The position numbers and the translations under genes are program-made. DNA of 64,000 nt, taken from Tribonema minus. Lineage: Eukaryota > Sar > Xanthophyceae > Tribonematales > Tribonemataceae. This document shows, one piece after another, positions 15,001-25,900 of the stretch (positions are counted from its first letter, which is position 1; every line of letters begins with the position of its first letter). The DNA is taken from contig JAFCMP010000246.1 of the NCBI GenBank assembly GCA_017506865.1, forward strand, positions 682,001 to 746,000, in the 5' to 3' direction. The notes below the pieces were generated by a model. It did no database searches, had not been told where the DNA came from, and saw only the letters and a program-made list of their open reading frames with translations.

Positions 15001-15620
15001 AGCTAATGCAGCAGCAGTTTGCATCACTCGCAAACATGGCGGGTATGAGCTCACCACCTCCTGCAAACATGGGCAACGCCGGCGGCGGCGGCGGTGGCTC
15101 GTTCAGCGCAGCAGCAGCGGCGACCGCGCAGGCCGCGGCGATGCAGCAGCAGCAGCAGCTGATGCAGCAGCAGCAGCAGATGGCGCAGATGCGCATGCAC
15201 CAGATGCAGCAGGCTCAGTTCCAGCAGCAGGTGGCATATGCGCAGCAGACTGGGGACAGGCGAGGCGTCATCTCTGCCATGGACGCAATGGTGGTGACGC
15301 CGCCGGCGGCAGCGGCGCGCGGCGTGATGGGCTCCCAGCAGCAGCCAAAGCAGCAGCAGCCAATGATGATGAGCGCGCAGCAGCTGCAGCAGCAGCAGAT
15401 GCAGTACGCCGCGCAGCAGCAGGCGATGCTCGCACAGATGGCGCCGGCGCAACGCGCGGCATTCATGCAGCAGCAGCAGCAGCTGGCCATGCAGCAGCAG
15501 ATGGCCATGCAGCAGCAGCAGCAGGCGCGCCAGCAGCAGCAGCAGCGGCAGCAGCAGCAGCAGCAGGGCTACCAGTCTGCGTGGGCGGCGCAGAATCAGC
15601 AGCAGCAGCCGCCGCGCTGA
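1..15620 (+). CDS. CYFIP: CYFIP/Sra-1/PIR121 (WAVE complex subunit), 5'-partial, fused to CUE domain and Gln-rich tail
   Basis: CYFIP binds Rac1 and holds the SCAR/WAVE complex inactive, so it controls Arp2/3 actin nucleation at the cell cortex. Exons read as 1-87, 521-634, 1372-1545, 2209-2649, 3757-3939, 5727-6063, 6661-6800, 7525-7758, 8707-8882, 10637-10731, 11402-12087, 12360-12725 and 13365-15620; all phases agree and give 1762 residues in the window. Family landmarks appear in order: LWFREYHLEITQ, PWILTEHM, LDVYNDAA with FDEVQAEV, RQRHALLLGRSVDI, FQDLREMGNALAF, FYRLWSALHFAF and AFGDGVALCGAAVVHLLGQ, all close to animal CYFIP blocks. Exon 2209-2649 inserts about 75 Gly/Lys-rich residues including KRRKKKK. 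After the usual CYFIP end the frame continues without a stop into a CUE-like motif (residues about 1001-1041 of the window part: REVFPQ, then ALARHGGDVKAAAAAFL) and about 650 residues rich in Gln, Met and Ala. The first exon is placed by position and phase more than by similarity. The fusion could instead be two genes if an unseen promoter and terminator lie in the 12.1-13.4 kb introns. Confidence 0.93.
2587..3030 (+). repeat. three tandem copies of a CYFIP exon 3' end
   Basis: The last about 63 bases of the exon ending at 2649, plus its GCGAGT donor, recur at 2757-2826 and 2963-3030 inside the following intron. The copies share the block encoding FQLESEIYGHCK and keep AAG|GCGAGTG. Each is followed by TTAGGG/CTAGGG-like sequence. 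The copies differ by scattered substitutions, so they are not an assembly artefact. Confidence 0.9.
3898..4070 (+). repeat. duplicated CYFIP exon end with donor
   Basis: The segment 3898-3945, encoding VDISRRFALDLDSK plus a GTGCGT donor, is repeated at 4022-4070 with a few substitutions and a GTATGC donor. The second copy lies in the intron, about 120 bp downstream. Confidence 0.88.
4990..5756 (+). repeat. tandem array of about 180-bp units carrying a CYFIP exon acceptor
   Basis: The acceptor and start of the exon beginning at 5727 (GCAG|CTGCGCGAGGACGTCGAC) appear in five successive versions, near 5000, 5196, 5380, 5547 and 5722. Units are about 165-195 bp. They share flanks such as GACCTCTCGCCCCC and CTTGCAAAG/CTTGCCAGC-like pieces, and most contain an AGGGTTAGGGTT-like block. 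Only the last unit opens into the full exon. A separate degraded fragment of the same exon lies at about 4508-4563. Confidence 0.88.
6531..6703 (+). repeat. decayed copy of a CYFIP exon start
   Basis: GCAGGCGGCGGTCGCCTGTT at about 6526-6545 and its continuation to 6572 repeat the acceptor and first 42 bases of the exon at 6661 (GLCGKAYEQVAS region). The upstream copy breaks with an in-frame TGA right after the copied part. Confidence 0.85.
7311..7561 (+). repeat. decayed copy of a CYFIP exon start
   Basis: The block encoding YLESKLDDLLE with its TTGCAG acceptor occurs at 7311-7351 and again at the real exon, 7521-7561. The upstream copy ends in TGA. Flanking pyrimidine-rich sequence is also shared, so the duplicated unit is about 205 bp. 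Confidence 0.87.
9985..10731 (+). repeat. three copies of the acceptor side of a CYFIP exon
   Basis: The exon at 10637-10731 has two relatives upstream at about 9985-10110 and 10275-10400. The shared part runs from intron sequence (GAAGCTCACCTCACC) through GAGCAGTGCCAAGGCGGGAC to CTGCCGCAG, then diverges. The two upstream copies continue alike (ATCTCGGGGATGGA, GTACAGTCA), so they are closer to each other than to the exon. Confidence 0.85.
10732..10925 (+). repeat. intronic tandem duplication after a donor
   Basis: TGAGTCCCCAATATTGAACT at 10733 and the near-identical TGAGTCCCCAATATTCAACT at about 10849 head two copies of a segment of about 75 bases that also share GGCCAGC and TTGGGGCTGTTTGGGG-like ends. 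A G-rich run separates them. Confidence 0.75.
12121..12245 (+). repeat. GA and GT simple repeats in an intron
   Basis: Just after the donor at 12088 the intron holds GAGAGAGA and GTGTGTGTGT stretches. It is simple-sequence DNA and no gene function is claimed. Confidence 0.85.
12711..13450 (+). other. CUE-like domain split across two exons
   Basis: CUE domains are small three-helix ubiquitin binders marked by an M/V-F-P motif near the start and an Ala-Leu or Leu-Leu pair near the end, often after a GDV or GNV turn. Here DVAHLREVFPQ closes the exon ending at 12725 and ISEAEAAAALARHGGDVKAA opens the exon at 13365. The join is phase 0. This is a family-pattern call, not a database hit. Confidence 0.72.
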
Positions 15621-16946
15621 GCACCTGCTGCACCATTGGAGCTGCCGCTTCTGCCATCGCTAGGACACAAATTGGAATGGTTGCACATCACCGCAGCGCA
15701 TGCTGCGGCAGCGGCATGTCATGCAAGCATGCGCACGTGCGCAGTGCGCCTGCCGTTCACAGCAGCTAGTACTGCGGCGCCAGCTGCAATACGCTTGCTA
15801 CAGTGTTGTCCGTTCATTGGTATGGGTGCAGTGGCGGCAGCAGCCCAGTGTGCCCTGGCAGCAGTGCTCATTCCGCGTGCGGCGATGCAAGGATTTGTCC
15901 TTGCTGTTCAACAACGGTATCCCGATTGCCACTGCAGCAGCAGCAACCGTGGTGTGTGGGAAGGAGGTCCAGGTGCCATTGGTCGTATTCTGTTCTATTC
16001 GTCGTGTGCTTTGACCGTTGTGAAGCTCCAACGCACTCTCAAGGGAGTTGCAAAGGTCCGTGAATACATCATACTATTCTGGCATTCATTCGTTGTTGAT
16101 GTTTTGTGTGCCCCTTGTGCAGCAACTGCTTGGTGATTTGCAGTGCAGGTTCAGAATTGTATTGCGCTGCGACATAGGAAATGCTGCCCCGCATCAGCCA
16201 TCATTCGAATCGATGTGCCGAGCATATGCTGTTGAGAAGCGTTTTGAAGCTGTGTTCTGCTACAATGGCACAGCAGGCACAGTTATGGCATCTACCCCCA
16301 TTCTGTCACTTTTCGACTAGAGGAGTGATTTACTGCGGCTCGGATTCACTTGACAGTGGTCACATGAGGTTGGCACATGGCACCAGTTGCGGATCCGTTG
16401 GTAGCCAACAAGTGTCAAACACAGACAGCATGACATCAGACTTGGAGAGTTTACTGTGCAAACAGACCTGTGATGCTACATGGAGCGTTCCACCCCAGGG
16501 GTGATGGGGCGTGCTTTCCTGATGAAATATGTATATATACATATATATATATTGCAATTAGTACTATCGCTTAAGTGCTGATGTGAAGTGTGCCACTATG
16601 ATGCGTTGTACATACCAGGCCCTGGATCCAGCCAATGCACATGTACCGGGGATGATGGGGCGTGCTTTCCCGACGATTTATAAATACACATTGCCATTAG
16701 TAGTATGGTCTAATGTTGACGTAAACTGCGGTCATCTGCTGCTAACCCTAAGGAACACCACACCACCCCTGAGGTAAAAACAACAACTTCAAGTTGATAA
16801 TTAAAAGTGGCCGTTTGGGAATTACTTGATGTTGGCACTTGGCGTCGTAGTAAAGTCATCGTTGCGTGTACATGCAGGCGCGTAGCTATAGCTTGTAGGC
16901 AAAGCGCTGAAAGCGCAGGGCGTGTACAGCCAGTGCTTGCAGCAGC
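15621..16946. other. intergenic region between CYFIP and kinesin, with a duplicated TATA-like segment
   Basis: No supported gene. Two diverged direct copies lie at about 16489-16600 and 16637-16740, sharing GATGGGGCGTGCTTTCC. Each is followed by an AT-rich box (TATATATACATATATATATA in the first, TTTATAAATAC in the second) and then ATTAGTA with similar downstream sequence. They lie 270-450 bp upstream of the kinesin start codon and could be promoter or 3'-end elements. Confidence 0.6.
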
Positions 16947-19900
16947 ATGGTGGCGCCCCCGTCGGATGGCGATCCCAGCAGCCCAAGGAGCGATGACGCC
17001 AACGATGCAGTCTGCAATGGCGAGGCGACGGAGGCTTCACCAGCTTCAGGTGGCGCTGGACTGCAGGCAGCCACAGTCAAAGTGGCGGTGCGCGTACGGC
17101 CGATGATCGGCCTGGAGACGACAACTGGGTGCCAGCCATGTTTGACAGTTGACGAGGAGCACAATCAGGTGCGCCTCGGTTTGTTGGTAGTATTCGTCGC
17201 TTTCCCGGCAGCAACGATAAGGCAAGCCAATATATGCATCACTCACGCATGAGTGCCGGCCTGCTTCTGCAGCCGCTGTTGATTCATGCCGCCAAGCGCT
17301 GCGTGTCGGTGAAGCCATTGAAGCGAGCGCTACGCAGCTCCCACGGCTTTTTGAGCTGATCATCAGCTACATGCACCTCCGCACTGCAGGTGGTGACCGG
17401 CGACGACAGGCTCTACGCCTACGACTTCGCCTTCGGCTCCGAGAGCACCCAGGAGGAGGTGTACGCCAAGACGACGCGCCCCCTGGTGCAGAAGTGCACT
17501 GAGGGCTACAACTGCTGCATCTTTGCGTACGGTCAGACGGGATCGGGCAAGACGCACACCATGGGCAACGCGTACCATGCGGGGGGAGGGGATGCAGAGC
17601 GGGGGATCATATCGCGCGCCGTGACGGACATATTCGCGCGGCTCAAGGAGATGGAAGCGGCGGGGTCCAAGGCGACAGTTTCGGCGAGGTGAGTACGAAG
17701 ACCCCCATGCAGAAGTGTCGATTCATGTTCATATGCGCCGACAGTGCATCAGTAAATCACAGCTTGTTACCAGGAAGTTCCGGCAACAACGCTTTACAGC
17801 AGTTGCAAGGTGTTTCTCCCAGAAACATAACTTTTCAACACGCAAATGGGCGGCTGGAGTCGCGTCGTTCCTCATCGGCGGTACATGACCATAGGTGCCC
17901 GGTGCATGAAGAGGAGTTGAGCAGAGTGATTGTATCGTTTAAAGTCTGCATGCACCCAAGGATATTGGTAGGAAACGCACTGTGCCCCCCTGCAGCTGCA
18001 TGGCTTGAGGTCAGCAGTGCTCAAGTTCACACGCATGCGCAGAGAGGGACGCACACAAGCTTCCATGAGGGAGGCGCGCTACGACACGCGCAACATCCTG
18101 CTTGTTTCCCCAACTGCGTACCCGGCCAAGAACTTGCACGCCATCTCCAGCCCTTATTTGTGTGGCTGTTCCGCATTCAGAGCAGCACTGCGGCTCCCGA
18201 ATTGCGGTCCGCAGCAATCTTCAACCCAGGCCACCGCGCCAACTTCACACGTTACCGCCCACACAATTGCTTGAATTGCAGTTTCCTGGAGGTGCACAAC
18301 GAGGACATACTGGACCTGCTGGCGCCGGAAGCGCTGAGCGGTGCTGCGCGCGAGTCGCTGCAGCTGCGCGAGAACCTGCAGGGCGAGGTCGTGGTGGCAA
18401 ACCTCAGCCAGCACCCCATCGCAGACGCGCAGGAGCTGGGGGCGCTGCTGGAGCGCGGAGCGCTGCAACGCGCCACCGCGAGGTCAGCTGCTGCTGCTGC
18501 TGGCGCCACAAAGATGCAACAAAGACTTATGTGAAAAAACCAAGACCTACTAATCTAGGCCCTGACCAGATTATTTCTTGGGTATTGAAGATCCTAATGT
18601 CAAAGAAAGACAGATGATGAACATTTTCTGCTGCCGTGTGACTACAGCATTTACGCTGGTGAAAGCACCCGCAGAATATGGAATGACGCGGGGAGAGGCG
18701 CTGGCAATGTGTTCGTCTCTGTGCGCAAGAGCGTCACGCACACTGTACTGGCTCATGGAGCGTCACCAGCTGCTGGTGCACGATACACGGAATTTATCAA
18801 TTTGGTTTGGAGTGTGACTCTGTATTGTGACTCTCCTCTCGAAGCCTGTCGGAGCACTGCGGCAATGTGCCCACGTCCGTTTCTATTCTACTGAACACTG
18901 CCACCCCTGACACCTCTCCTCTCTCCCCCCCCCCCCCCCCCCTCACCCCACCAGCACCGCCATGAACCACCACAGCAGCCGCAGCCACGCCATCTGCACA
19001 CTACAACTCGAGGTGACGCGCCCCGGCGCGGACGCCGTCCTCACCTCGCGCTTCCACCTGGTCGATCTCGCGGGCAGCGAGCGCGCCAAGCGCACGGGCA
19101 CGGAGGGGCAGCGCCTGCGCGAGGGGATCAACATCAACAAGGGGCTGTTTTCGCTGGGCAAGGTGATCTGCGCGCTCGCGGAGAGGGCCGGCGGCAACGC
19201 GGCGGCGCATGTGCCGTACCGCGACGCCAAGCTCACGCGCCTCCTGCAGGACTCGCTCGGCGGCAACAGCCACACGCTCATGATCGCGTGCGTGAGCCCC
19301 GCGGACAGCAACATGGTGAGCGCTGCCGCCGCTGCTGTCACGCAGGACGCATATTGAAGTTGAGAGTACACAAGTTGAAGTCGCTTAGGTGCCGCGACGC
19401 CAAGCTCACGCGCCTGCTGCAGGACACTTTCGGCGGCAGCAGCCACACGCTCATGATCGCGTGCGTGAGCCCCGCGGACAGCAACATGGTGAGCGCTGCG
19501 CATTGGAGTTGAAGTCACATATGTGACGCAGATTGAAGTTGAAGTCACACAAGCTCTTGAGTGCTGCCACGCTTGGCTCAATGGCGGTGGGCGGCTTCAA
19601 CGCTGCCTGTGCGACATTATCTGCTCATGCAAAAGAAGGTCGATGAACTTTATGAAGTGTGCCTCCTGCACGGGCTTGCCGCTGCTGAGTAACGCCATCA
19701 GTGTACCAGCGTAGTGTGGTGCGCTGTGGGCTGCCGCTTCCCATGCACTTCAACCCAAACTTCCCGCCTGCCGATGTAGGGCGATTCAGGATGTCCGTCG
19801 CGGCGGCCGTGAGCTGCGCTGGGGGAACCTACCTTCAATTAGAGGGAAACTGTAATTTCGAAGTTTAGCGAAAGCATGTAATCGCCAACTAATTCAAGAA

Positions 19901-22900
19901 CCTCTATCAGAGGGCCATTGGCATCAATTTCAACTTCACCATATTGCCCCCCCTCCCCGCAAGCCGCCCCACCCCGCCCACCCGACAAACGCCAACGCTC
20001 AAATCGCCTGTCGCCGCTGCTGCCGCCGCCGCTGCCGCTGCTGCCGCCGCGCAGGACGAGAGCCTCAGCACGCTAAAGTACGCGCAGCGCGCCATGCGTA
20101 TCGAGAACGCCGCGGTGCGCAACGCGGCGCCGTCGAGCGGGCCCGTCAGCTACGCCGAGGTCATCGCGCTGCGCAAGGAGGTGCGCGCGCTGCAGCTGCA
20201 GCTGGTGCGCGCGCAGCTCGGCGGCGGCGGCGGCGGCGGAGGCGGCAGCGGCGCCATTTGCGCGTCGGCCGTCGCCGAGGAGCTGCACACGCTGAGGTGA
20301 GGGGCGGCAGGGCGGTATGGTAGACCATTGGTAGCATGGTGTCAGGTGCCCCCCACCGGAGTGCACACAAAGTAGGGTCAGTCTAAGTAGGTGTGCTGGG
20401 ACAAGATGAAGGTTATCCAGGGGGGTCAGGCGTGTCCCGAGACTTGCAGCAAAGGAGTGCAGGTGGCACCCACGCCGCCGCCACACTGCGCCGGCTGTAG
20501 GTGCACGGCTGTGGTGGCGCCGCCGTGTGCGGTGAGGCGGGTGACCAACTGAGGGGGAAACATGCACATGGCGGCAGCACAATGGGGAAGATGCATTAGT
20601 TGAGGTTGCCCGCAGTGGACCACCTCATCATCTTCTTCCCTACACTTCACCCGATGACTCGCCCCATGCGTGGTCTCACGATGGGGAAGAGGCAATGGTT
20701 GGAGGCATTGAGAGTGCACCAGCTCACCATCTTGTCCCCTACGCTTGACGCCATGACTCACCCCAACAGGCGCGGACTTGCGGCAGCGGAAGCGCGCGCC
20801 GCCGCCGCTACAGACGCCGCGCGCGCCGCCGCGGAGCGCGAGCTCACCGCAGCACTCCGTGCTGAGCGCTGGCGGCAGCGCTGCTCAGAGCTGTGCGCAG
20901 TGCTCGGCGCAGGCGTGCCCCCTCACGAGGGGGGTGAAGGGGGTGAGAAGGGGGGTGTTGCGGTTGGCCCCCGCGCAGCGCTGCCTGACTGGGCGAATGA
21001 GCTGAAGGATGGGGAGGAGGAGGGGGGCGAAGGGGGTACAGGGGGGGCGCTGGCAAGGGAGCAGCACGCGAGGATCGTCGAATTGGAGGCGGAGCTCGCG
21101 GAGCTGAAGATCGCGTTGCAACTTACGCGGGACGAGCACATTGCGAGTGACGGCATCGGCGGCAGCGGCGGCGGCGGCGACGGCGGACTCGACGACTCGT
21201 TTGCCAGCGATGGCGGCAGCAGCGCGGGCGGCGAGGAGCTGCAGCGCGTGGACGCTGAAATTCAGGTGCGCACTAATATGTACTGTTGAAGTTTGCCATG
21301 AGTAACTTGAACATAAGTGGTAGGCGTTGAGACATGTCTGGGGGGGCGCATGCACACTGCGAGCGGCGCGTTGCAGGCTGGGGTCGGTTGACGAGGGTGG
21401 CTGGTGGAAAGAGAAATGTAAGTGCCAGACACTTTCAGTGCACAATTTGACGTTGCTTGTGCTGCCTGGAAGTATTTGGTGGGGACTATTGAAGACGCTA
21501 CTGCCTCATTAAGCAAAGTGCGTGGTGGAGCAGTTCGGGCACAAACTGGCGCTTCACAGGTGCAGGTGTACTGGGCCTGCGTAATTTCAATGTCAACGAA
21601 CTCACTTGATCTGCTGCTTGAAGTTGAAGTCTGCTTTTCCCATGATGCCGCGTGCACAGGAGCAATCGTCAGCCTTGCTGGCGACAACGCGCCGCGCCTC
21701 ACATGAGACTGACAACTGCATACTTCAAAGTACATACCTCACGAGAGCGCGCTGCTGTTGCTGCTGCCGCCGCCGCTGCTGCGCGCGCAGGCGAAGGAGC
21801 TCGAGCTGCACGCCAAGTCCGCACAGGCGCTCATCTACGAGAACATGAAGGCACAGTTTGAGGGCGTACTCACGCGCCTGCAGACGGAAAAAGAGGACCT
21901 CCAGACTCAGCGCGACACGCTGCTTGCCAAGCTCTCCAAGGAGGGGGGGCGCGGCGCGGGGCAAGGCGGCGGCGGCGGCGGCAGCGGGGAGCATGCCCAG
22001 GTGCGTTTATCGTGTCAGCGTGTGTTGTGTCAGTGTCACGAGCATAACGTTATCATGCAGTCGATGGCATGTCACTGTAGTGTGCGCGGACCAAGTGCAA
22101 TAGTAGGTCAGCAGCATTGAGCCACTGTTGACAGAGGCGACGGCTTGCCTTCTGCAGTTACAGAGCTACATCTTGTGAGACACAGCGACAGGCGTGCGTC
22201 CTATTGCGTGAGCGCTGCCACCGGTGATGTGGCAATGCTCAGCAATCTGATGCTTCTATCGCACGGCCAAGGCCAACCCGATGGCACCAAGACTTGGTGT
22301 GGTTGTGTCCTCGGAGTGTGCAGATCGCTGTAGCGCACCGCGTCTGTGCACTACATTGTTATACGATTACAATGTGTTTCACACAAGGTCTGCTGTCGCG
22401 TGGCCTTGAAGAAGGGGGTTCACACGTGCCGCCATTGCAAGCTGTTGCGCTTTGCAGTGTTACTAAGCATACAGTAGATAGCTGGCTTAAAGTTATAGAC
22501 GGTAACGTGAATCAAGCCCTTAGCGTCTGTTGATTGCTGGCTTGTTGTGAATCCAACCAGATGATGGCCCTCAGCCAGTAAGGTCAATAACTGAGTAATT
22601 CAATTCGCCAGTACAAGTTTGAATCAAGGTCATGAAGGTGCGTGCGGCGGCCACAGTAGTCTGAACTGCCTGTGTGCGCAGAAGAGATGCTTTTGACGGG
22701 CACAGCTCCCCTCTCACATCGCCGCACGAAAAAGCTCATCGCCACCATCACTATACTTACATACCCCCTGCACCATAACTTACCTACATGCCCTTGCAGG
22801 TGGAGAAGATGCACGCACATGTCATCGAGCTATTACTATACTTACATACCCTTGCACCGTCACCAATCCCTACATGCCCTAGGTGGAATCGCGTTCGCTC

Positions 22901-25900
22901 GTCAAAGACACGTATTACCATACTTACAATACCCCTGCACCGTCACCAATACCTACATGCCCTAGGTGGAGAAGATGCGCGCGCTCGTCAAGGACCTGGA
23001 GTCGCGCCTGAAAGACACGAAAGCGCGCCTGGCGCAGCACCAGCGCACCATGCGCGAGCGCGCGGAGGCGTGCCGCGAGGCAGAGAGGCTGCGCGCCGAA
23101 GTTGAAGAAGCCAAGCGCCGCCGCGCGGGGCTGCAGAAGCAGGTGAGCCTTTGCGAGCACAAGAACGGATGAATAAAACCTCCCTTGTTGGGGAGGGGCT
23201 GCAGATGCTTGTCCTGCTTTACGGGCAGACAATCGGCACCGGCACGATTAGGTTTTGTGGCAGGTCAGCAGCTTATTGCTCGCGTCACTTCAACTTCAAC
23301 TCACCGTGATTGAGTCTTGGTGCTAGCTCAGGCGCGTGATGGTGGACGACAGATGGCGGATGAAACGACAGTGCACTGCAGAATCGGGCACGAGGCGGTC
23401 GTCGCAGCAGCGCGCAGAATTTCTTTAGAGAGCAAAGTTTCAAGTTTAGCCCCCAGGGTTCAGCACCAGCCTTCTGAGTACTGCCCGCACGCCCTGCAAC
23501 GCAGATGGTGGGCAGTGAGGCTGCGCACCGCAGGGAGTGGCACGAGGCGACCGTTTCAGCGGCGCGCTGCATCTCCTGAACCAAATGCCAACTTCAGCTC
23601 TTCAAGTTCAACATCAGCCTTCAGTTTCAAAGCCCCCCCCCCCCTCCCCCGCAACATGACCCGATGCACCGCGACGCAGATGGCGGACGACGCGGCAGCG
23701 CACCGCAGGGAGCGGCACGAGGCGGCCGTCGCGGCGGCGCGCGGGCGGCGCCAGGGCGAGCGGCTGCAGTGGGAGGTGCGCAAGCTGCAGGAGGCGCACG
23801 CCAAGACGCAGGCCAGCCTGCGCCGCAAGATGGAGGAGCACGCCGCCGCCATCCGCAAGCTGCGCGCGCTGACGGTGCGTCGCTGCGCTGAGCATTGCTG
23901 CTGCTGAACATCGTCTTGCCGAACATCGCTACCCCTGCGGCGGCGGCGGCGGCGGCGGCGCCGCCACGCCAGTGGCCGCAGGCTCTATGTGCTGTACCGC
24001 CATGCTGTGTGCTCGCTGCGGCATTTAGAGGTGGGATTTGGGAGTTTTTGCTGTGACGGCTCCAGGGTTAAAGTTGTGGATGAGCGCTGTGAGCTAGCCC
24101 GGAGAGGCAGGGCAGCACGCTGCGTCGCATTGCTTTGCGCACCCGACCGCATGGCTACAGCAGGAGTACAATTGGGTGGTTTCATGTGCCGAAGCAACCT
24201 TTGTTCACCGCACCATTTCTCCTCACCGTGTGCAACCTGTGCCGCACTCATCGGCGGCATTCCCTTCCTCGGCAGCATCACGGCGCTCACCCCAACCCTA
24301 ACCCTCATTACTGTCACAGCGCACGATCACCGCCTCTCTCACCTCGCCGCTCGCGCCGTCGCCCCCGCAGAGCAACGGCCGCGCCCCCTCCGCTATGGAC
24401 AAGAGCACCAGCAGCAGCGGCGGCGGTGCCTCCGCAGCAGCGCGCAGCACCGGCGGCGGCGGCAGCAGCATGCAGGTGGCGCGCCGCCAGGAGCTCGAGT
24501 CCTGGTGCGCGCACCTGGTGGAGGAGGCGGCGGCGCTGCAGCGCGCGCGCCGCGCCCTCGGCGCGCAACTCGAACTTCGCGCGGAAGCCGCCGCAAAACT
24601 TCACGCCGTCGACAACGGCGCCGGCCGCAGCACCGCCGGCGGCAGCGGCGGCGGCGGCGGCGGCGGCGACGCGGCGGCGGTGGCGGCGGAGGCGGCGGCG
24701 CGGCTGCGGACGGAGGTAGAGGAGAGGTCTGCGGTGATAAAGTCGCTGCAGGAGTACGTGGTGGCGGGGCAGAGGGAGGAGGGGGGGGAGGGGGGGGGGA
24801 AGGCGTCGTCGCGGTGGGCGCGGCTGCGCTCGTCCTGGGAGATGAAGGTGCGTCACGGTGTTGAAGTTGAGGCTCAGCATCGTTTTCACTCTTTTTACTA
24901 GGGCAGCGCCAACGCTGACATGCACAGCGTACCGCTCCTTGCGCACCGCTGCTGCTGATGCTGCGGATATGGGGCACCGCGGTGCAGGGCTCTCAACGGA
25001 ATTGCAAGAGTATGCAGCGCATGCCCGCCGATCCTTGCTGAGCACTGCTTGCCACAACCCCTGCCCCCGATGCTGTCAGCAGGTTGTCATGAACCGTCAT
25101 CTGTTGCAAGCTGCTGTCTCGCCTGTCACAGGTGTCAGAGCGGCGGCAGCAGCGGCGTACGCCACCACACACACTAGCATACTCAATGCGCATCACACAA
25201 TTATGCCTCCCCAGCTGCTGCCCCACTGACTGAGCGCTGATCATCTGCGCCACCGCCGCCGCGCCGCCGCCAGGTTGTCATGACGCACCTCCTCTCGCGC
25301 GCCGTCTGCGCGCGCGTGACGGGGCTCGAGGCGGCGGAGGGCGCCGCCATGCGCGACCACGAGGCCGCGCAGGCGCGCTCCGAAGTCGCGCGCCTGTCGC
25401 GCGAGCTGCGCGCCGCCAAGGCCGCAGCAGTCACGGCTCAGCTGCAGGGCGCCTTTGCGTCGTTCCCCGCGCTTGGGGGCGGCGGCGGCGCTGCCGCGAA
25501 CGCGCAGCTGCTGCTGTCGTTGCCCAAGGCGGATGGCGGTGATGGTGATGATGCTCAGAAGGGGGGGGGGGAGTCGGCGGACGAGGGGGAGGGGGATCTC
25601 GAGGAGTCCCTGATGATACTCGGGGGCGACGACGACGATGAAGTTGAAGACGAGGAGGACGAAGAGTTCGACATCGAGGAGGACGATGACGAGGAGTGGT
25701 CCCCAGACGGTTCCTTCGTGCGCCCAACGCGCCGCGGCAAGCGCGCCGCCGCTGCTGCCGCAGCGGCGGCGCCGACCGCTGCTGCCGCGGACACCGCGAC
25801 CGCCGCTGCAGAGGCAACGGCGGCGGCGGCGCCAGCGGCAAAGCGCGCGCGTGGCCGCAGCAGCGGCGGCAGCGACGTGTCCGTAGGCGACGTCGGCGAG

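Noticed and set aside
13792..15657. Cys-rich and Leu-rich minus-strand frames opposite the Gln tract
   Set aside because: CAG runs read on the other strand as Leu, Cys or Ala repeats. They are frame shadows.
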